Notes: generated from the sequence alone by a model not told the origin. DNA of 64,000 nt from Pseudoscleropodium purum (GCA_963969395.1 OZ017805.1:682001-746000), one strand, 5' to 3'; shown: positions 11,944 to 22,889, counted from the first letter of the stretch. Translations and numbers: made by a program.

Positions 11944-12139
11944 TGTGACAAATGAAATTGATATAGATCAAATTTTTTAATTTGAAATTAAATTCACGCG
12001 CAAGTGTCCAAAAAATTGGCAACAAGGGGGCCCCAATAAACCACTCTTGCCTTGCCTCGGAAAGGAGCCAATGGAGGATGAACCACCAAGCTCTCCGCTC
12101 CACATTGCATTCACAAGGGGCAAAGCAAAAGTAACAATA

Positions 12140-12445
12140 CGGACGGCTCATCCGCCCATCTTATTGGGGCGTGGACGGCCCCAAATCGTCCGCCCGATCG
12201 GACGGGCCGGGGGTGGCGGATGCATCGGCCGTCCGCCTCCCCGAAACCCTCGAGCCCCGTCCGCCCGATCGGACGGCCACGGGCGGACAAATCTGGCGTC
12301 CGCCCGATCCGACAGGTCGCGGCGGACGGCCCCAAACCGTCCGCCTGATCCGATGGGTCGCGGCGGACAGCCCCAAACCGTCTGCCCGATCGGACGGGCA
12401 CGGGCGGACAAATCAAGCGTCCGCCCGATCCGATTTATTTTTCAT
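12140..12445. promoter_or_regulatory. GC island upstream of copy A kinase
   Basis: About 300 bp of GC-rich sequence in an AT-rich context, built from CCGTCCGCCC and GATCGGACGG words in both orientations, about 200 bp upstream of the kinase ATG. The equivalent block in copy C is 59880-60300. Promoter function is inferred from its position only. Confidence 0.6.
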
Positions 12446-13020
12446 ATTTGAAAATAGAATCTAAAGAAGAACCACTAATTGTCTAATTTGGGCATTTCTT
12501 CATACGAATAAGAAATCATTTTAGTTTTTAGCAATCGTTGAATGAAAAATAAAAAAATTTCAAATAATTTAATCTTTCATAAATTAATTAGAAATACATT
12601 TATATCATTTATGAGTTTCTAAATGTAATAAACACACAACAATAATTTCAAAATACACACCATGCTAGTACATATTTAACCTCGAATGCTAAATTCAAAA
12701 ATAGACATAATATGGCTCTTACAAAATTACATTTCTTCTTCATATTTTTATTATTTATCAAAGTCGCTTATAGCCTTATACATCAACGCTATTATAAAAT
12801 AATACAATGATGTCTTCAACAATATGCTTGCCTACATACATACTTGGTGTACACTATTACACAACACTTTTTGAAAAAGTGAACAAAATTGTTGTTCAAA
12901 ATTGTTCTATTCATTTAAAATTTTGTACTACTTCTACCAATTTAGTGCTCTATACTTGTCCTGAGAGTAAAAATGAGAAAATCGAGCAAACACATGCTCA
13001 CTAGATACTTGCATGTTTTT
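12446..13020 (-). other. AT-rich 3' flank of the copy A UIM gene
   Basis: No gene. It matches 58873-59454 of copy C closely, and AATAAA-like words are frequent, so it probably holds the 3' untranslated region and polyadenylation signals of the gene at 13021-14282. Confidence 0.6.
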
Positions 13021-14282
13021 TTATTCGGAATTTGAATCGGACTCAAATTGTTGACCGGTGCCTCTTCTTTGTACTCCAATGAACGGACCACCTCCGTAGT
13101 TTCCGTGATATCCACTCGGTGCACCTCCTTGTCCATAATTTGAACCTCCAAAAGTGGAAGGAGGAACCGGAGTAGTAGGCTCTAATCCTCTTTCATTTGA
13201 AGCCCCGTAATAAGAGGCCCCATGATGCCCGTATGAATCACTTCTAGTTGATCCCGGATAGTATTGGGCGCTTCCGTGAAGAGAACAACTATACTGCGGG
13301 GTTACATGGCTTCCTCTACTACCTTCGAAGCCCACTTGAGTGGGCGTCGTATAATATGAACCAGATTCAGTAGACCTACCATAGTGTGTGTTGCCATAGC
13401 TACCTGTTCCACCTAGAGAGCCAATTTCAGGGGGAGTGCCATAACGAGAACCAACTGCACTTGAACCACCATAATGCGTGGATCCATAGTTCCCTCTTCC
13501 ACCTTCATATCTATTTTGAGGATCGTAACCAGAGTATGAACCACCTCTTCCATGTTCAGATTCTTGCATTCCATGTTCATGTCCGTAGGACCCACCATGC
13601 CTATCTTGCCGTCCACGATCTTGAAGGCTTCTGCGTGTTGCTTCTTGCATTTGTTGCTCGAATTCAATTCATTCTCGTTCTTCTACCCGCTCGTGCCTAA
13701 CTCCAAATGTGACAGGCGCTTGCATATCATCGTCATCATCGTCATCTAACCACGCATCTTCAGCATCTCGTAAAACAACTAAAGGTTGTTGTAGATAACC
13801 TCGATTAGACCACTCTGGCATGCAATCGCTTGCACCCCTCCACTGTGTATCTATAACGGCATCCGTGCGCGTATAGTTCTCTACATTGCGACCTGTAGCA
13901 GTACGCCAGTCCACGTCCTTGTGGAGTACAATCTCTGCCCAAACCATTGCCATAACATTATAATTCATTATATTTGATTTGGCGCTTTTAATGCTAAGAA
14001 CTCGATGCACTTGTGTGTATCGTTGTTTGAAGTGCTCATTTTGGCACGTAGACATTTGTCCTTCCCAACGTGGCCAAAGTGCTCTACACGTTCACGTGGC
14101 TAAAGTTTTTGAATGTGAGTCATTTTTACATACTTCTTGCACATTGAAGAATCCCACACTCTTGTTGGTTCTTCTTCCCATCCCGGTTCACCCACGCACA
14201 ATGGATCGGCCCAAGCATCCCAATCGAACAATTGGGGTCTTCCCTTTCGACTACTTTTTTTGGGTGTTCTATCTTTCGACAT
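13021..14282 (-). pseudogene. Copy A UIM / G-S-Y-rich protein gene, broken
   Basis: Reads as the gene at 57637-58872 and is nearly identical over its first 180 bases. Defects: TAG at 14100-14102 (Trp in KLW), a 1-nt loss nearby that shifts the frame, and TGA at 13669-13671 where copy C has CGA, a CpG-type change. Relative to C, this copy keeps 26 extra bases after KLW. The old copy D has about 27 there in frame, so the longer form is ancestral. The G/S/Y-rich tail differs from C at only a few residues. Confidence 0.85.
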
Positions 14283-14493
14283 GATGAAGCTGAAGCAAAG
14301 AGAATGAAACAATTAGAAAGCTTAAGAACCAAAATTTTGATTTAACTAATTAATTAAAATTTTACAAGCGTGAACTTTGTGAAAATTTGTAACAATCTCA
14401 CAACAATCATTCACTCAAAGCGGAAGGGGCGCACAGAGCTTCCAATGCACTGGTCCGCCTACTCCAAAAGAGAACGATTGCTCAGAATGAGCC

Positions 14494-14912
14494 GTCCGCC
14501 TCCCCATATATATGCGGACGCTTCGAGGCGAACGTCCAGATCATGCGGACCACATCAGTCCGCGTGTCAATCGGACGGCCGTAACCGGGCGGACGGGTAT
14601 CAGGGCGGACAGGGCGGACGCCCGATAGGATGGACAAGGCGGACAGGTATCGGGGCGGTCGGGGCGGACGCAGGATCAAGCGGACAGGGGATCGGGCGGA
14701 CTGGGCAAACGGAGGACGGGGCGGATGGGTATTGGGGCGGACGGGGTGGTCGGGCCGGATAGGGCGGACTCCGGATCGGGCGAACAAGGCGAACGGAGGA
14801 CGGGCAGACAGATATCGCGGCGGACGGGGTGGACAGGGCGGACGAGTATCGGGACGGACGGGGCGGACAAGGCGGACGCCGGATCGGGCGGACAGGGCGG
14901 ACGGCTCATCTT
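14494..14912. promoter_or_regulatory. GC island with 10-bp periodic GGGCGGAC units and TATA box
   Basis: About 420 bp, mostly units such as GGGCGGACAG and GGGCGGACGG repeated every 10 bp, all with G on the plus strand. A CATATATATG TATA-like box at 14505-14515 lies on the gene side, about 225 bases before the ATG at 14282. Runs of three or four G spaced 5-6 bp could form G-quadruplexes. Confidence 0.65.
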
Positions 14913-15376
14913 AAACCCTTAACCTAATGAAGGAAATTGTTCTTTTTTCAAAATCTCATGGTAGAGATGTTTAACCCGTAAAGTTCTTTTCACTAAAAAC
15001 ACTTCAAAACTGCCAATAGTAGTGCAAATATCAAGTCTTAAAAGAAAAATACTTTGGGGCATATGTAACTGTAGCATCTTGTAGTAAATTAGTTGGAAAA
15101 AATGTGGAAAAATTTTTACAAAAATCCACCATTTGGATTGTAAGATATTAGATATTGAATGTTTCATTTAAGGGGACTACTCAATTATGTCTATTAATGA
15201 ACAATTGGTAGGCTAACAAACCTAACTTAGCATGTATTTTAATATTTGTTGCAATTGTTTTAGGAATATTATAACATAACACTATTATAATATTCTTATA
15301 AATGATATACTACTAAATCATTTCAAAATCAACATTCGAACACAATCTGTCAATCTTGTCTTTCATACTCGTTTAA

Positions 15377-15411
<35 letters not shown>

Positions 15412-17334
15412 TATATACATACATAAAATATATTAGATAAATCAACATGAACAAATCAATGATTATATATTTCATAGATCTATTCTTCATCAATCAAATA
15501 AGAGTGCATGTGCAAATATAGACAAAGATGGTTTCTCCATTTGTTCCCAAAAAATAGATAAACAAATAGAGAAAGATATGAAGTGAATGTTACTTGGAGA
15601 ATTGGAACGAAAGAAATTAAAGTACTCAATTGCATTTTATTAAATTGGAAAATTGCATGTGGATGACATGAATTAATCTTCATAGATGCTAAACTTATAT
15701 GAGTTGCATTTCAACATTTATGATTTATGCAATTGATTGAATTGAAAGCTCTTGTAATTACATTTTCAAATTTTCGATTCAATCATTCAAATTTGCAAGA
15801 GTGATTTATGATGGATTTATAACTTTAAATGTGAAAGCATTCAATGCCTTTATGCATTTGTTCATCAATATATTAATTTTAAATAAATAATATATATTTT
15901 TTATAACATATGCATAAACCATTACATTAAAAAAAAAAAAAAACTAAGAGCCAAGCCAAATAGGTTGGTCAAATGAAGAGAACAAGATAATAAGAGCCCT
16001 ACGAGACAGAAAACAAAGGAAAAAAAAGAAAATATCAAAAGGATTCAAAGGAAGAAACAAGATGCATTCTTGCAAGATCGTAGAATACATAATGATTTCA
16101 AAATCCAAACACAAATATATTTTCTATTTCAATGAGAGTCAAAAATGAACTACCTTGCTCTCAAAGATTGTATAATGTACACGTTATACAAAACGAACAT
16201 ATAACAGAAAGAGTAGAAGACATCTTTTATCATGATTGAAAATTGAAATGATTTTTTTTTTCTATGTAGAATATTTTATGAAATGTAACAATATATTTAA
16301 TTATCATAATAATTGGTAGAAATCTTTGTGCAATACATAGAAACATTTCATTCATGTGGAATTTTTTCATTTATTTAGGATTAAAATGGAAATATTATAC
16401 TCTACAAAGTACAAACCAAAAACAATACCATATACCTAAGTTCAAAAGTTTGCAATTGTTTCGTGAATTCATTTTGAAAACTCAAACAAAGAAATATTTT
16501 ATAATCAATATCTTGTTCATTTGAATCATTTCAAAGTTCGAATTCCGAATTCAATTCCTATTTATAATAGAAATTATGTTTGTCAATTTTTTAGATCTTT
16601 AAACAATGAACCTTCTTTTTTAAAATTAATATTTAAAAACATTTGAAATAAGAATATTGGAATTACCCTTCAAAATAAATATAGCACATGTATAATGTAT
16701 TCTACTCCACCAACTCAAGTAACAAATTTTTCTATGTTTTTAAGAAAAAATATAGCCATACATGATTTGAAAGTTAAAACATTGTTTCTTTATCTTTGTA
16801 TTCAAATCTAATCAAAATTTCATTAAGAAATATGAAAAACTCGATGTTCATTTGAAGATCGTGATGCACTTTTAATGAGAAATCACAACCTTTCATTAAA
16901 TATCATGAGGTTGAAATCCATTTAACTGTTATTCTAATTATGTATTGGGGTCTTTTTAAAAAATTTCATTTGCTTACAATGAAAATGGAATTGATTATCT
17001 TTGCAAAACATTTGATTTCCTAATGAACTTTAAAAAAATCCCCACCATCTTCAAATCTTCTCAAAACCTATTTAGAGGAATAATATCAGTAACTTATTCA
17101 AACATATTCAACTTAACCACATTCCCCTCATTTGTAAAACAATTTAGGGGAGAGAAGAAAAGGTTTAAGGTAATTAGGGTATAAGGTTTAGGGTTTACAT
17201 TTAGGAAAAAAAAAATAACAAACCAATTACATTGATCTTCATTTAGCAGTGATTATTAGGTTGTTTTATTTTTGAAATGTTACCGCTCTTTTTGAATAAT
17301 AATGGCCTCATAGGATGCACCAATTGACAGCTGG
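14913..17334. other. Central AT-rich spacer of copy A
   Basis: 2.4 kb without a credible gene, between two divergent GC islands. It holds a TA microsatellite at about 15379-15412 (shorter in copy C) and one TTTAGGG-like patch at about 17160-17200. The part at 14940-15180 is related to a 1.2-kb insertion in copy C (62355-63565). Replication or structural roles are possible, but nothing in the sequence shows them. Confidence 0.7.
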
Positions 17335-17610
17335 GTGGATGCCGTCGGCGGTCAGTGTTTAAGTGGGGCGGTCAGCGTGTCCAAAGCGCGGACGGCGTCG
17401 GAAGGCGGACAGTGCGGACAGTCCGAGCGGACGCGCCGGTCGGACGGGGCGGTCGGACAGGGTGGTCGGTCAGGGCGGTCGGACAGGGCGACGGCGGACG
17501 GTGCGTCCGCTGCCGAAGCGGACGTCGGCAGTCCGCGCGGCGGATGCAAGGTTCGGAGCCGCTTCTCGTGGTCCGGGGCAGGTCCGATGGCGGACGGCTA
17601 TAAGGGTGGA
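17335..17610 (+). promoter_or_regulatory. GC island and TATA box of the long RING-containing unit
   Basis: GCGGTCGGACAGGG-type units over about 260 bp run directly into a CTATAAGG box at 17598-17605. The first ATG in frame with the downstream gene is at 17818, about 210 bases on. The spacing from TATA box to ATG is close to that of the UIM gene. Confidence 0.65.
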
Positions 17611-17817
17611 GTGACTTTTCATTTCTTCTCACTTCAATTCTCCTTCGGTGCCAAGTTGGATGTGCTACTATTGCTTTATGCGCTAGTTGCTCCTACGGGG
17701 TGGAGAGTTGGGGTCCTCTATCTTGTGTTATTGTGTTGCGGTTGATGCCATCACTTTTGACTATCACGTGAGATTTTTTTATTCACTTCAATTGGTTATT
17801 GAATCCAATTGACAATC

Positions 17818-19911
17818 ATGAACGGCGAAGGTGATCGAAATATGGATGGGGTGACTCCAGGAAGCTAAGTGAAGTAAAAAAGCAAAGTGAAGGGGGCTAC
17901 GCACAACCTTCGGCTTGACATTTTAAATGATCCTACAATTAAAGCAGAGTGCAGGTGGGAAGATGAAGATGCGGAATATTGGACATCAAGAATGTGCAGG
18001 ACCTATGTTAAAATGTACCACATTGACAAGTTGTGGTCTCAAGAGTTGCACAAGAGTCATACACGGGATTTTTGTTGTAAACTATGGACTTGCAACAACA
18101 AACATTTTGTCCATCGATCTGAGGAGGTGTGGCGTGTTCTATTCGGAAACAAGCGCAGAAGTAAAGGCTATATTAATTGTAGCGTGGCGTGTATGGTTTA
18201 TGCAGAACTTATATTAGAGCGCAAGATCGATTGGAGCACGTTTCCGACGACAACAGCTTGCCCACTTCTACTTGAAGCCAATCAAAAGGACATTCCCGAC
18301 TTGTACAATTCAGAGGGAGAAACAGAAAAAGTATTAAAAAATACTATTGAGGTGAAAACGGATGGTGTGGAGAAAGCCTCAAATGTTGAAGAATTACGGT
18401 CTGTACAATCTCCAACAAAAGCAATCAATGAAAGCTCTTCGAAAAATGTGGGGAAAGATGTGGAGAAAGATGTAGAGGCGCAGGAGGGTGAAGTCTTTTC
18501 CATAGCTCCAACGCATTTGACCTTTACACCAAATGTTGCGACACAAACGCAAACGGAGTTTGTAAACAAAGGCAAGGTTTGCACGGAACGCGGGGAAACT
18601 TCAAAAAGTAAAGTAGACGAAGTCTTGGCGGAGAAAGTGGCAAAGGCTAATGCTACAATTGATAGTCTGATAGCCAACAATTGTTTTGATAGTTTGGTCT
18701 ACAAATCTCCGCCTGTGCATCAAGGTGTTGAATCTAGTCCAACGTTAAGTTTAGAAGACAAAGTACATACGCCTCGTGGACAAAGCGTGACGTTTGATAA
18801 TATATCCTCATTATGGAGTTCTGAGCGTAAAAGGCGGGCGGAGAAGTTTCCGTTTACAGCGTCATTGACGAGTCCTCTACATCGAACCTTGCAAGACATG
18901 TCTAATCCAAAACAATTGGAAAATCTTTTGATGCTCTCGGTTCAGTTTAGTAACCTTCATGAAGAAATAGGCGGATCGTCTAACCCCGATGATGGTGCTA
19001 CTACTGTTCCAATGAGTCCACTTGCAGATCCAAAGAATGTTGGACATATACTTGATACAGCTTTCAAGATGACGATGTCAACTGAATTTTTAGCGCAAGC
19101 TGCTCCGACTTTTATGAATTTGGCCAAGGAGTTTTCTTTCATGGCATCAAAGATGTTGAAAGGTGCTATAGCATTTCAGAATCTCACAAAGACTTTCGGA
19201 CCACTTTTCGAAGAAAGAGATGTTCACATACTACAATTGCTAGAATATGAGAAAAAAATTGCTGACCTTGAAGGAGTGAAAGCAAGGTGCAAAGTGTTGG
19301 AGTTGAAATTAAAGACTTCGGAGAGTGAGGTTGAACATTTAAATCAACAATCATCGAGGCAAATGGAGGAGTTGATGAAGATGCATAAACGGATTGCAGA
19401 ATTGCAAGGGACCTCCAAGAATCCAAGTGAGGTTGCAATCTCACCAGTGATTGTATTCGGAGATAGTCAAGAGACTCAAGAGAGTGAAGATAAGCTCTGT
19501 CTTCCTTTTGATAAGGCCAAAGCAAGCGACAACCCTGCCATTGTGAATGTACAAGAAAGTCACGATATGAGCATGTTAAAAACGACACAACAACCATCAA
19601 TGGAAAAGCTTTCATCCGTTTACGTGAATGCGGAGACGCAAACGGAGAGTTGTGACTTTGAAGAGTTGAAGCATAAATTGGAGGAGGCAATTGAAGCAAA
19701 AGGAATCGTTGAATCCAAGTTGAATCGATTGCAATTGTCCTTGGATTTGAAGAAGTTTATGCCATCTAACGGCTTGGAGTCTCGATGGTTAGCATGGGTA
19801 CAAAGACTCCAAGATAGACCCTCTATAGTATCTCGAGCAATGGTAGGTCTTCAAACATTGGCAATGGAGTCGAATGAAAATTGCGATGCCATTCAAAGCT
19901 CTTTGAGTTGA
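17818..19911 (+). CDS. Element protein 1, N-terminal part: shared MC-YVKM domain plus coiled coil
   Basis: An uninterrupted 674-codon stretch (17887-19911). The natural ATG in this frame is at 17818, but two TAA codons (17866, 17875) lie between it and 17887. The first ATG after them is at 17992, so the true start is unclear. From 17992 there is a domain (MCRTYVKMYHIDKLW ... MVYAELILERKIDW) also found in the UIM protein. A Ser/Thr-rich middle follows, then Leu/Glu/Lys heptad-like segments at about residues 440-510 and 600-635 that suggest coiled coils. The protein sequence is the same in copy C. A TGA ends it, and the RING part continues in the same frame. Function unknown; the coiled coils suggest a self-associating scaffold. 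Confidence 0.72.
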
Positions 19912-19920
19912 TTCAAGACT

Positions 19921-20409
19921 ATGTTTGACCAACATCCTTCAAAGGGATATACGGAGATCACATGTTGGGGAGACATGGATGCCATGTTTGAGCGGTTAAA
20001 CCACACAAAGAAGGACCAAGCTCCACCCATCAATTGGGCCTTGGAAGTAGAGGAAGGATGGGTCCCTTACAACACACTTTCAGTACACATCAATGTGAAA
20101 GACAAGCGAGTGGTGCATGCTTGTGATCCAGCCTCTCCAATCTTGGATGGTTGTTGTAGCCTTTGCCAAGGCCTCTTCGGACCGGAAGGTGCGATAACCA
20201 TGGGCCAATGTCGCCACACTTTCCATGTCACTTGCATTGTAAAAGCATCACTCATTCGTTCGGTGTGTGTCGAGTGTCGTAGTCCATTGAGTGCTAGGTT
20301 CTACGAAATGTTTGGTATCTTGGAAGCTATGCCTCCAGGCCACGAGTACAATCGTTGGAATCTTCCTCTTGATCAAGCGCTGTACAAATTTCAAAATTAT
20401 CAACGTTAG
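19921..20409 (+). CDS. Element protein 1, middle part: RING-H2 zinc finger
   Basis: 162 codons from ATG 19921, in frame with the preceding gene and separated from it by TGA and three codons. The finger reads C79-x2-C82-x14-C97-x-H99-x2-H102-x2-C105-x10-C116-x2-C119, a full RING-H2 spacing with the usual H-x-F-H-x-x-C-I core (CRHTFHVTCI) and a Pro two residues after the last Cys-Arg. RING-H2 domains normally bind two zincs and recruit a ubiquitin-conjugating enzyme, so E3 ubiquitin ligase activity is the likely role. The region before the finger (CWGDMDAMFERLNHTKK) is unrecognised. It ends at TAG 20407, after which the frame continues. Identical in copy C. Confidence 0.85.
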   Translation: MFDQHPSKGYTEITCWGDMDAMFERLNHTKKDQAPPINWALEVEEGWVPYNTLSVHINVKDKRVVHACDPASPILDGCCSLCQGLFGPEGAITMGQCRHTFHVTCIVKASLIRSVCVECRSPLSARFYEMFGILEAMPPGHEYNRWNLPLDQALYKFQNYQR

Positions 20410-21216
20410 GGGAAGCCAATCCGGTGGAATGCAAATGAACAGAGGCATGATTTGTACGAGGAATCTCAGCAACCATTGGATTTGGATGTGTGGATGACTC
20501 ACAATAGAGAGGTGGAATTGCGGGCTCGAGGAATCGTAGATGACGCGGCCCATGAAATGTTTTGTCGCAACATGGGGGGACATTGGAGCTTGCAACACGA
20601 AAAGTTCTTTCGTTTTCCAGATAAAAAAGTGGAGAGAGGACCAGAAGACAGTTGGGTGGAGGTGAACCATGGAAAAGAGTTTGCTGAGCAGTATAAGGCA
20701 TACGACCACACCCTCGTAGGTAGGGCCCTTCTATTGTCGAAGTTGGAAGAGGCTGCAAAAGTTCGTGCTGTCTACGATACAAATGGACAAACAAGCACAG
20801 GACATTCATTTGTAGATGTGGCAGCAGCATTTGATAGGCGCATTGGCGATATCATAGGGCATTGGAAGGCTTTCCTATTGGATGGAGACTGCCTCACAGC
20901 ATGGCAAGGGAAAGGAGATGATGGAGTTGTTCAAGCAATGGTAGATCGTATGGAGAGCAATTTGAGAACCTTGAAGGCAGACGAAGTCGATTTATCACCG
21001 AAAAGAAAACAAAAAAGGAAGCGTGAAGAGGACGATGACTTCTCTCCGGAAACCAAAAAACAATTTCATAAGGTGGACATCGAAGTTCAATCTGGAGGGC
21101 GAATAGTCCGTCCAAGTCAACAACGGTCAACTCGTCAATCATCTCCTAAACTCCTCGGTACAGCAGATTTTCCTTTTGTTTTGGAAGAAGGTAGTGGTCC
21201 ATCCGGTGGAAAGTAG
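20410..21216 (+). CDS. Element protein 1, C-terminal part: unrecognised domain with nuclear localisation signal
   Basis: Follows the RING frame in phase after TAG 20407; the first residues after the stop read GKPIRWNANEQRHD. There is no ATG near the start (open from 20410, nearest alternative start TTG at 20452), which argues that it is the tail of a longer protein rather than a gene of its own. Most of it is a compact, Trp-containing domain I do not recognise. A basic stretch PKRKQKRKREEDDD resembles a nuclear localisation signal, and a Ser/Gly-rich tail ends at TAG 21214-21216. Identical in copy C. Confidence 0.6.
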   Translation, partial: GKPIRWNANEQRHDLYEESQQPLDLDVWMTHNREVELRARGIVDDAAHEMFCRNMGGHWSLQHEKFFRFPDKKVERGPEDSWVEVNHGKEFAEQYKAYDHTLVGRALLLSKLEEAAKVRAVYDTNGQTSTGHSFVDVAAAFDRRIGDIIGHWKAFLLDGDCLTAWQGKGDDGVVQAMVDRMESNLRTLKADEVDLSPKRKQKRKREEDDDFSPETKKQFHKVDIEVQSGGRIVRPSQQRSTRQSSPKLLGTADFPFVLEEGSGPSGGK

Positions 21217-21515
21217 GATTTGAGGAGAATTTTGTTTTTTAAAAACAATGGGCCTTTCATTGTTTAAAAACAAAAAAGAATGTGAAAGATTTAAATCTTA
21301 AAAAGATCGTATAGGATTCAATAGTGATATTGGAACTATGTTTTCATGTATTTTGTTTATACATATATATTTATATATAAAGATGCTATATTTTCATTTG
21401 CGTATAAAAATATTTTTATATGTACATCTTATTTTACGTGGATGCATTCATTTGTGATTGTGTAATTTTCAAATTACATAATAATTTAAAATTTTCTAAT
21501 GACTAATGGCAATGC
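21217..21515 (+). other. 3' flank of element protein 1
   Basis: AT-rich, with TATATATTTATATATA near 21370 and several AATAAA-like words. A short inverted pair (TTTTTAAAAACAATG and CATTGTTTAAAAACAAA, 21236-21275) directly after the stop could form a hairpin in the 3' untranslated region. No gene. Confidence 0.55.
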
Positions 21516-21730
21516 GAAGTCCGCCCCGTCCGCCCTGTCCGTCCTCCCCGTCTGCTCTGTACGCCCGACCGCCCCGCCCGTCCGCTCTAGCCGTCCGCCT
21601 CCCGTCCGCCCCACCCCGCGCATCCGCCTTCCGACGGCGGGAGGGACGCTGCGACCGCTAGCGTCCATGCGTCCGGACGTCCGGAAAACGGACGCTATTT
21701 TGGGGCGGACGTTGAGATTCGTCAACCCTG
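21516..21730. repeat. Copy A terminus on the protein 1 side
   Basis: GC-rich array of CCGTCCGCCC words, then a palindromic GTCCGGACGTCCGG stretch, ending GTCAACCCTG. Only the last 10 bp are inverted relative to the other end; the rest is subterminal sequence specific to this side. The same end is at 50219-50415 (copy C) and at the right of the 315-bp element. Confidence 0.88.
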
Positions 21731-22541
21731 GTTAGAACATCAAAACAAATCAATGGCTGTTCAAATTCCACACGCGGGTGTGATACGGTTTGTTGCGGTG
21801 CACGGAACGACGTGTGAAGGTTATGCGTATTGGTGGGATGGTAGAACTCTTCGACAAATGTTGAATATGGATAAGGACTATCCAGACAACATTCAAATCC
21901 GTTTGATGTATACGAATCCAACCGAAGAGGAGGTTGTAAAAGCTCACCATTTAGGACGATATCGAAAGAAGCGGTCGGAGTTGACATAGGCGTTTATGCA
22001 TATAATGTATGCAGTGCATCTTGCTGGACATTTGCACAATGATCTTTCTCCGGACAACATTTTGTTGCATTTTCCAGAGGATGAGTCACGTGTGTACATT
22101 GGAGTTTGCGATTGGGGCATGACCACCTTAGCTTCTCAGCCAATGAAGTCTTTGTACACGTTTACATCAGCAAATGAGATGAAACAGACTTTGCAGAGGA
22201 GATGGTAGATGGATCCACGTATTGCATATTTGCATAAAGCAGGTGCAGATGTGGAAGTCATTCCGATGTATTCACGTAAGTCGGAAGAGTATGCCGTTCG
22301 AAAAATTGCTCGGCGGATGAATGGAAACAACATGTTAGAGGCGTATTTCAACGTGCTACGAAAAACACCTAGTGCGACACAATTTGCCTTTCATGACTTT
22401 GCAAAAGTGTTTTATACTTACTTGAAGCGCATTTCTTCGAAGAGTGACGATGAAAATACTAGTTTGGCCCATGTGATTATGCAATTTTTTAATACATATC
22501 GTTGGCCGATGTCAGATGAACATTTTCGCCATTTATATTAG
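21731..22541 (+). pseudogene. Copy B kinase gene, 3' part
   Basis: Continues from 3376 across the insertion of A. It encodes MAVQIPHAGV, the catalytic loop HNDLSPDN, CDWG and the C-terminal lobe ending DEHFRHLY. Two TAG codons, at about 21987 (LT-stop-AFMHI) and 22206 (RRW-stop-MDP), stand where copies A and C have TGG. No frameshift is visible from 21740 to the TAG at 22539. Confidence 0.85.
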
Positions 22542-22889
22542 ATTGGTAGTGCAGAAGTAATAGTTGAATAGGCTATATAGGCATTAAAAATTAGTTTAGA
22601 AATATAGAGTTGGAATGAAAAAAATTATATGTGCAATTAGCCAAATGTGCACAATGTATGGTATTCTATATTAAATTCAATATATTTTGCCCATATTGAT
22701 TATGTTTGTATTTGTGTTGATCTTGATTTTTTGAATAGTATATATATATATTTGAAGTCACAAACTTTTTTAGTTTGCCTTCTGAAAATGAATTAGAATT
22801 TTTTCATAGTTTCAAGACGATCATGGACTCATGGTCAAACTTTATAATCTTTCAACTTATAAGAGACATTGTTGTAATGACAAATCGCG

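Larger units (their letters stand above)
3377..21730. mobile_element. Copy A of the multigene hAT-like element (contains nested gypsy)
   Basis: Starts CAGGGTTGAC and ends GTCAACCCTG, flanked by the 8-bp duplication GTTAGAAC. It is 18,354 bp long, or about 11.84 kb without the gypsy insertion and its duplicated site. Content from left to right: kinase-side terminus; kinase pseudogene (-); GC island; UIM/prion-like pseudogene (-); GC island; AT spacer; GC island; one long frame on + coding a coiled-coil protein, a RING-H2 module and a basic C-terminal domain; the other terminus. The 8-bp duplication and CAGGG ends are hallmarks of hAT elements. None of its frames resembles a hAT transposase, so it looks non-autonomous or uses an unknown enzyme. 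Confidence 0.92.

Noticed and set aside
14482..14922. Several long open frames on both strands of the GC islands (14482-14922, and similarly 12047-12464, 17335-17745, 54188-54598, 57005-57437)
   Set aside because: They arise because GGGCGGAC repeats contain no stop codons in most frames. The peptides are Arg/Gly/Pro repeats and overlap on both strands.
17887..19911. A conventional start at 17887 or 20452
   Set aside because: Those codons are GTG and TTG, which are not used as ordinary plant nuclear starts. ATG 17818 or 17992 and continuation from the RING frame are more plausible.
20248..20830. Reverse-strand frames of 150-170 codons opposite the RING and C-terminal parts (and 51103-51685)
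   Set aside because: They are antisense shadows of the conserved frame, with no domain and Cys/His/Ser-rich random composition.
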